From CAYYWV01 sp964531525 (GTDB lineage Bacteria; Pseudomonadota; Alphaproteobacteria; JAAXGF01): DNA of 9,943 bases. Positions 5,153 through 9,943 of this stretch are shown piece after piece. Made by a program: the position numbers and the translations under genes. Each line of letters opens with the position of its first letter. Within the stretch, counting starts at the first letter, position 1. Under the pieces are notes generated by a model that was not told the DNA's origin, did no database searches, and worked only from the letters and a program-made list of their open reading frames with translations. The stretch spans positions 1 to 9,943 of the forward strand of contig CAZHDF010000134.1 of the NCBI GenBank assembly GCA_964531525.1. Direction: 5' to 3'.

Positions 5153-6762
5153 TCTCGACGCGAACGGCGCTCGTCGTCGCCACGCTTCTTTGGGCGGCGG
5201 CGGTCGCGACCGGCATCGCGTTGCGCCCGCCGCTTCCGGTCGACGAGACCCGCTATCTCACCGTCGCCTGGGAGATGTGGTTGCGCGGCGATTGGCTGGT
5301 CCCCCATCTCAACGGCGTTCCCTACAGCGATAAGCCGCCGCTTCTTTTCTGGCTGATCAACGCCGCCTGGGCGGTGTTCGGCGTGAGCGAGACGGCGGCT
5401 CGCCTGGTGCCGACGCTGTTCGCGCTCGCGGTCATCTGGCTGACCGCCGCGCTCGCCCGGATGATCTGGCCCGGGAAGCGCGCGCTCGCCGGTTACGCCG
5501 CGCTGATGGTCGCGGGCTCGATCCTATTCGCGCTCTACGGCAGCCTGGTGATGTTCGATCTGATGCTCGCCGCCTTCGTGCTGGCGGCCGTCATCGGCGT
5601 CGTCCATGCCTGGCGGCGGGGGGGCAAGCGGGGCTGGCTATTGTTCGGCCTGGCCCTTGGCGGGGCGATCCTCGCCAAGGGGCCGGTCGCGCTGTTGCTG
5701 ACGCTGCCGGTGCCGCTGCTGGCGCCGTTCTGGGCGCGCGAGCGGCGGCCTCTATCCTGGTTCCGCTGGTACGTCGGCACGATCGCGGGCGTTCTTCTGG
5801 GCGCGGCGATCGGGCTCGCCTGGGCAATCCCGGCTGCGATGGCGGGCGGCCCGGACTACGAGCAGGCGATTCTCTGGGGCCAGACGGCGGGGCGCATGGT
5901 CAAGTCCTTCGCCCATGCCCGGCCCTGGTGGTTCTTCCTCGTGCTGCTGCCGGTCGCCTTCTATCCCTGGGTCGTCTGGCCGCCGGTCTGGCGCGGGCTG
6001 CGGGTACTCAAGGGGCGTGGACTCGACGACGGACTGCGGCTCATGGCGGTGTGGTTCGCGGTCGCCCTCGTCGCGTTTTCGATGGTGAGCGGCAAGCAGC
6101 TTCACTACCTGATGCCGCTCGTTCCGGTCGCGGCGATGGCCTTCGCCCGCCTCGCCCTGGAGGCGGGAGGACGCGCCCGCATGCTCGACATGGCGATCCC
6201 GGCGGTGATCGCGGCGGCGATCGGCATCGGCTTCGCGGCCCTTCCCGTGATCGCCTCGGGGCTCACTCCGAGGTTCCGCGCCGCCGCGACGATCCGCGCG
6301 CTCGCCGATGCCGATCCGCTGTGGGGCGTCGCGCTGGTGATTCTCGCGCTGATTGCCGTCGTCGTCGCCGCCCGCCGCCGGATCGGCGAAGTGGCGCTGG
6401 GCGTCGCGGCGCTCACGCTCGCGATCTTCTTCGTCGTCCATATCGAGGCGTCGAAGACCGTCATGCCGCGCTATGACTTGCGGCCGCTGGCCGAGTTTCT
6501 CGGACGCAACCAGGACGACGGCATCGCCTTCGGGGGCAGCTATCACGGCGAGCTCGGTTTTCTCGGCCGCCTACGCGAGCCCGTGGCGGTGCTGCGTGCC
6601 GGCGAGCGCGCCGCTTGGTTCGAAGCCAACCCGCGCGGGCGGCTGGTGATGAAGTTCCGCGACCGCCCGGCCGACCCGCCCTGGCCGCCGCTCAGCGCCA
6701 AGCCCTATCGCGGCCGTACCCTGGGCCTCTGGCGCGCCCGCGACGTCACGAGCGTGAAGTAG
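5149..6762 (+). CDS. ArnT-like GT83/GT39 glycosyltransferase, polyprenyl-phosphate sugar to lipid A or other acceptor
   Basis: This 537-residue integral membrane enzyme probably uses the lipid-linked sugar made by the GT2 enzyme and transfers it on the periplasmic side. The ArnT signature is clear near the N-terminus: VDETRYLTVAWEM (31-43, acidic pair D32/E33), RGDWLVPHLNGVPYSDKPPL (46-65), a second conserved aspartate in MFDLML (D137) and LAKGPVALLL (175-184). About eleven to twelve hydrophobic helices are visible, with GKQLHYLMPLVP at 315-326. A small soluble C-terminal domain (about 435-537) follows, as in ArnT. Length matches the family (about 500-570). The acceptor is assumed to be lipid A core by analogy; other cell-envelope acceptors are possible. 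It starts within the LAB_N stop (ATGA overlap) and ends 37 bases from the stop of the convergent kinase gene, with no obvious intrinsic terminator between. Confidence 0.9.
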   Translation: MISTRTALVVATLLWAAAVATGIALRPPLPVDETRYLTVAWEMWLRGDWLVPHLNGVPYSDKPPLLFWLINAAWAVFGVSETAARLVPTLFALAVIWLTAALARMIWPGKRALAGYAALMVAGSILFALYGSLVMFDLMLAAFVLAAVIGVVHAWRRGGKRGWLLFGLALGGAILAKGPVALLLTLPVPLLAPFWARERRPLSWFRWYVGTIAGVLLGAAIGLAWAIPAAMAGGPDYEQAILWGQTAGRMVKSFAHARPWWFFLVLLPVAFYPWVVWPPVWRGLRVLKGRGLDDGLRLMAVWFAVALVAFSMVSGKQLHYLMPLVPVAAMAFARLALEAGGRARMLDMAIPAVIAAAIGIGFAALPVIASGLTPRFRAAATIRALADADPLWGVALVILALIAVVVAARRRIGEVALGVAALTLAIFFVVHIEASKTVMPRYDLRPLAEFLGRNQDDGIAFGGSYHGELGFLGRLREPVAVLRAGERAAWFEANPRGRLVMKFRDRPADPPWPPLSAKPYRGRTLGLWRARDVTSVK

Positions 6763-6799
6763 CTCTGCGGATCGGCCGGTTGCTCGCCGGTATGAAGGC

Positions 6800-9576
<2,777 letters not shown>

Positions 9577-9580
<4 letters not shown>

Positions 9581-9903
9581 GCATCCCCGTCCGGCGGGTG
9601 CGGGGGCGGCGGGCCGTGGACATACGGCGGTGGCGGATCGGCGAGCGCGGCGGCGTCCGGATGGCGCGCGTTCCGAGCCATCAGGACGATCAGCGCCGCC
9701 CAGGCGAGGAACAGATAGACGTAAAGAACCGGAATGCCGAGGACGAAGGCCTCGACGTCGAACAGAAGCAGGATCGGCGCGTTGAACAGAAGCGCGCCGA
9801 GAAGGAACAGCGCGACGACGCGGTCGCCCTGGCTCGCGTGCCGCCCGCCGCCGTGTCTCCGGCGCGGCCGGACCGCTTTCGGCGTTGCCCCTTTCCGGCT
9901 CAT
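9577..9903 (-). CDS. Small two-helix membrane protein coupled to the SSS sensor kinase
   Basis: This 108-residue protein has a basic N-terminus (RPRRRHGGGRH around 12-22), two membrane helices (about 29-48 and 54-76) and a proline-rich tail (90-104). The loop FDVEAFVLGIPVLYVYLFLAW resembles small proteins such as DUF3311/YhdT types that sit directly before SSS transporters, though I cannot assign a family with certainty. Its stop overlaps the kinase start, so the two are made together. An accessory subunit of the transporter-like sensor is an inference. The ATG at 9903 is preceded directly by GGCGGGG. Only 40 bases upstream are in the window and no promoter was recognised there. Confidence 0.75.
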
Positions 9904-9943
9904 CCCCGCCAGTCTAGCGCATTTCGGTCCCGCTTGCGCGCGG

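Overview
The window comes from a GC-rich proteobacterium. Long open stretches in antisense frames, coupled start and stop codons and the gene families present suggest an alphaproteobacterium, perhaps Rhodospirillales-like. That placement is an inference from protein style, not from a marker gene. No rRNA, tRNA, insertion sequence, integrase or CRISPR array was seen.

Layout. The minus strand opens with the 3'-truncated N-terminal part of a sodium:solute symporter (1-824), which starts at TTG. About 500 bp follow without a gene. They contain an unusually AT-rich island with several TTGC/GCAA inverted repeats and a possible symporter promoter. Next, on the minus strand, is a short soluble histidine-kinase-like protein (1330-2292). 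Its ATP-binding domain looks intact, but proline replaces the phospho-accepting histidine. Divergent from it is a CBS-pair / DUF294 nucleotidyltransferase-like protein (2451-3905, plus), which ends at a good intrinsic terminator. A tightly overlapping plus-strand operon follows: a GT2 polyprenyl-phosphate glycosyltransferase (4029-4862), a LAB_N (lipid-A-disaccharide synthase N-terminal-like) membrane protein (4859-5152) and an ArnT-like GT83 transferase (5149-6762). Convergent to it is a two-gene minus-strand unit. A small two-helix membrane protein (9577-9903) is translationally coupled to a 926-residue SLC5/SSS-type sensor histidine kinase of the CrbS kind with a STAC-like linker (6800-9580).

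How the genes fit together. SSS transporter, DUF294-CBS protein and SSS-type sensor kinase recur together in bacterial loci for uptake of acetate or other short monocarboxylates and control of that uptake. The right and left parts of the window read as one such locus. The lipid A-type sugar-modification operon (lipid-linked sugar synthesis, probable transport helper, periplasmic transfer) lies between its halves and is probably a functionally separate insertion. The most unusual element is the histidine-less kinase. It is clearly paralogous to the C-terminal half of the full-length SSS kinase in the same window, so it may be a pseudokinase partner or modulator of that sensor. No response regulator or acetyl-CoA synthetase is visible here.
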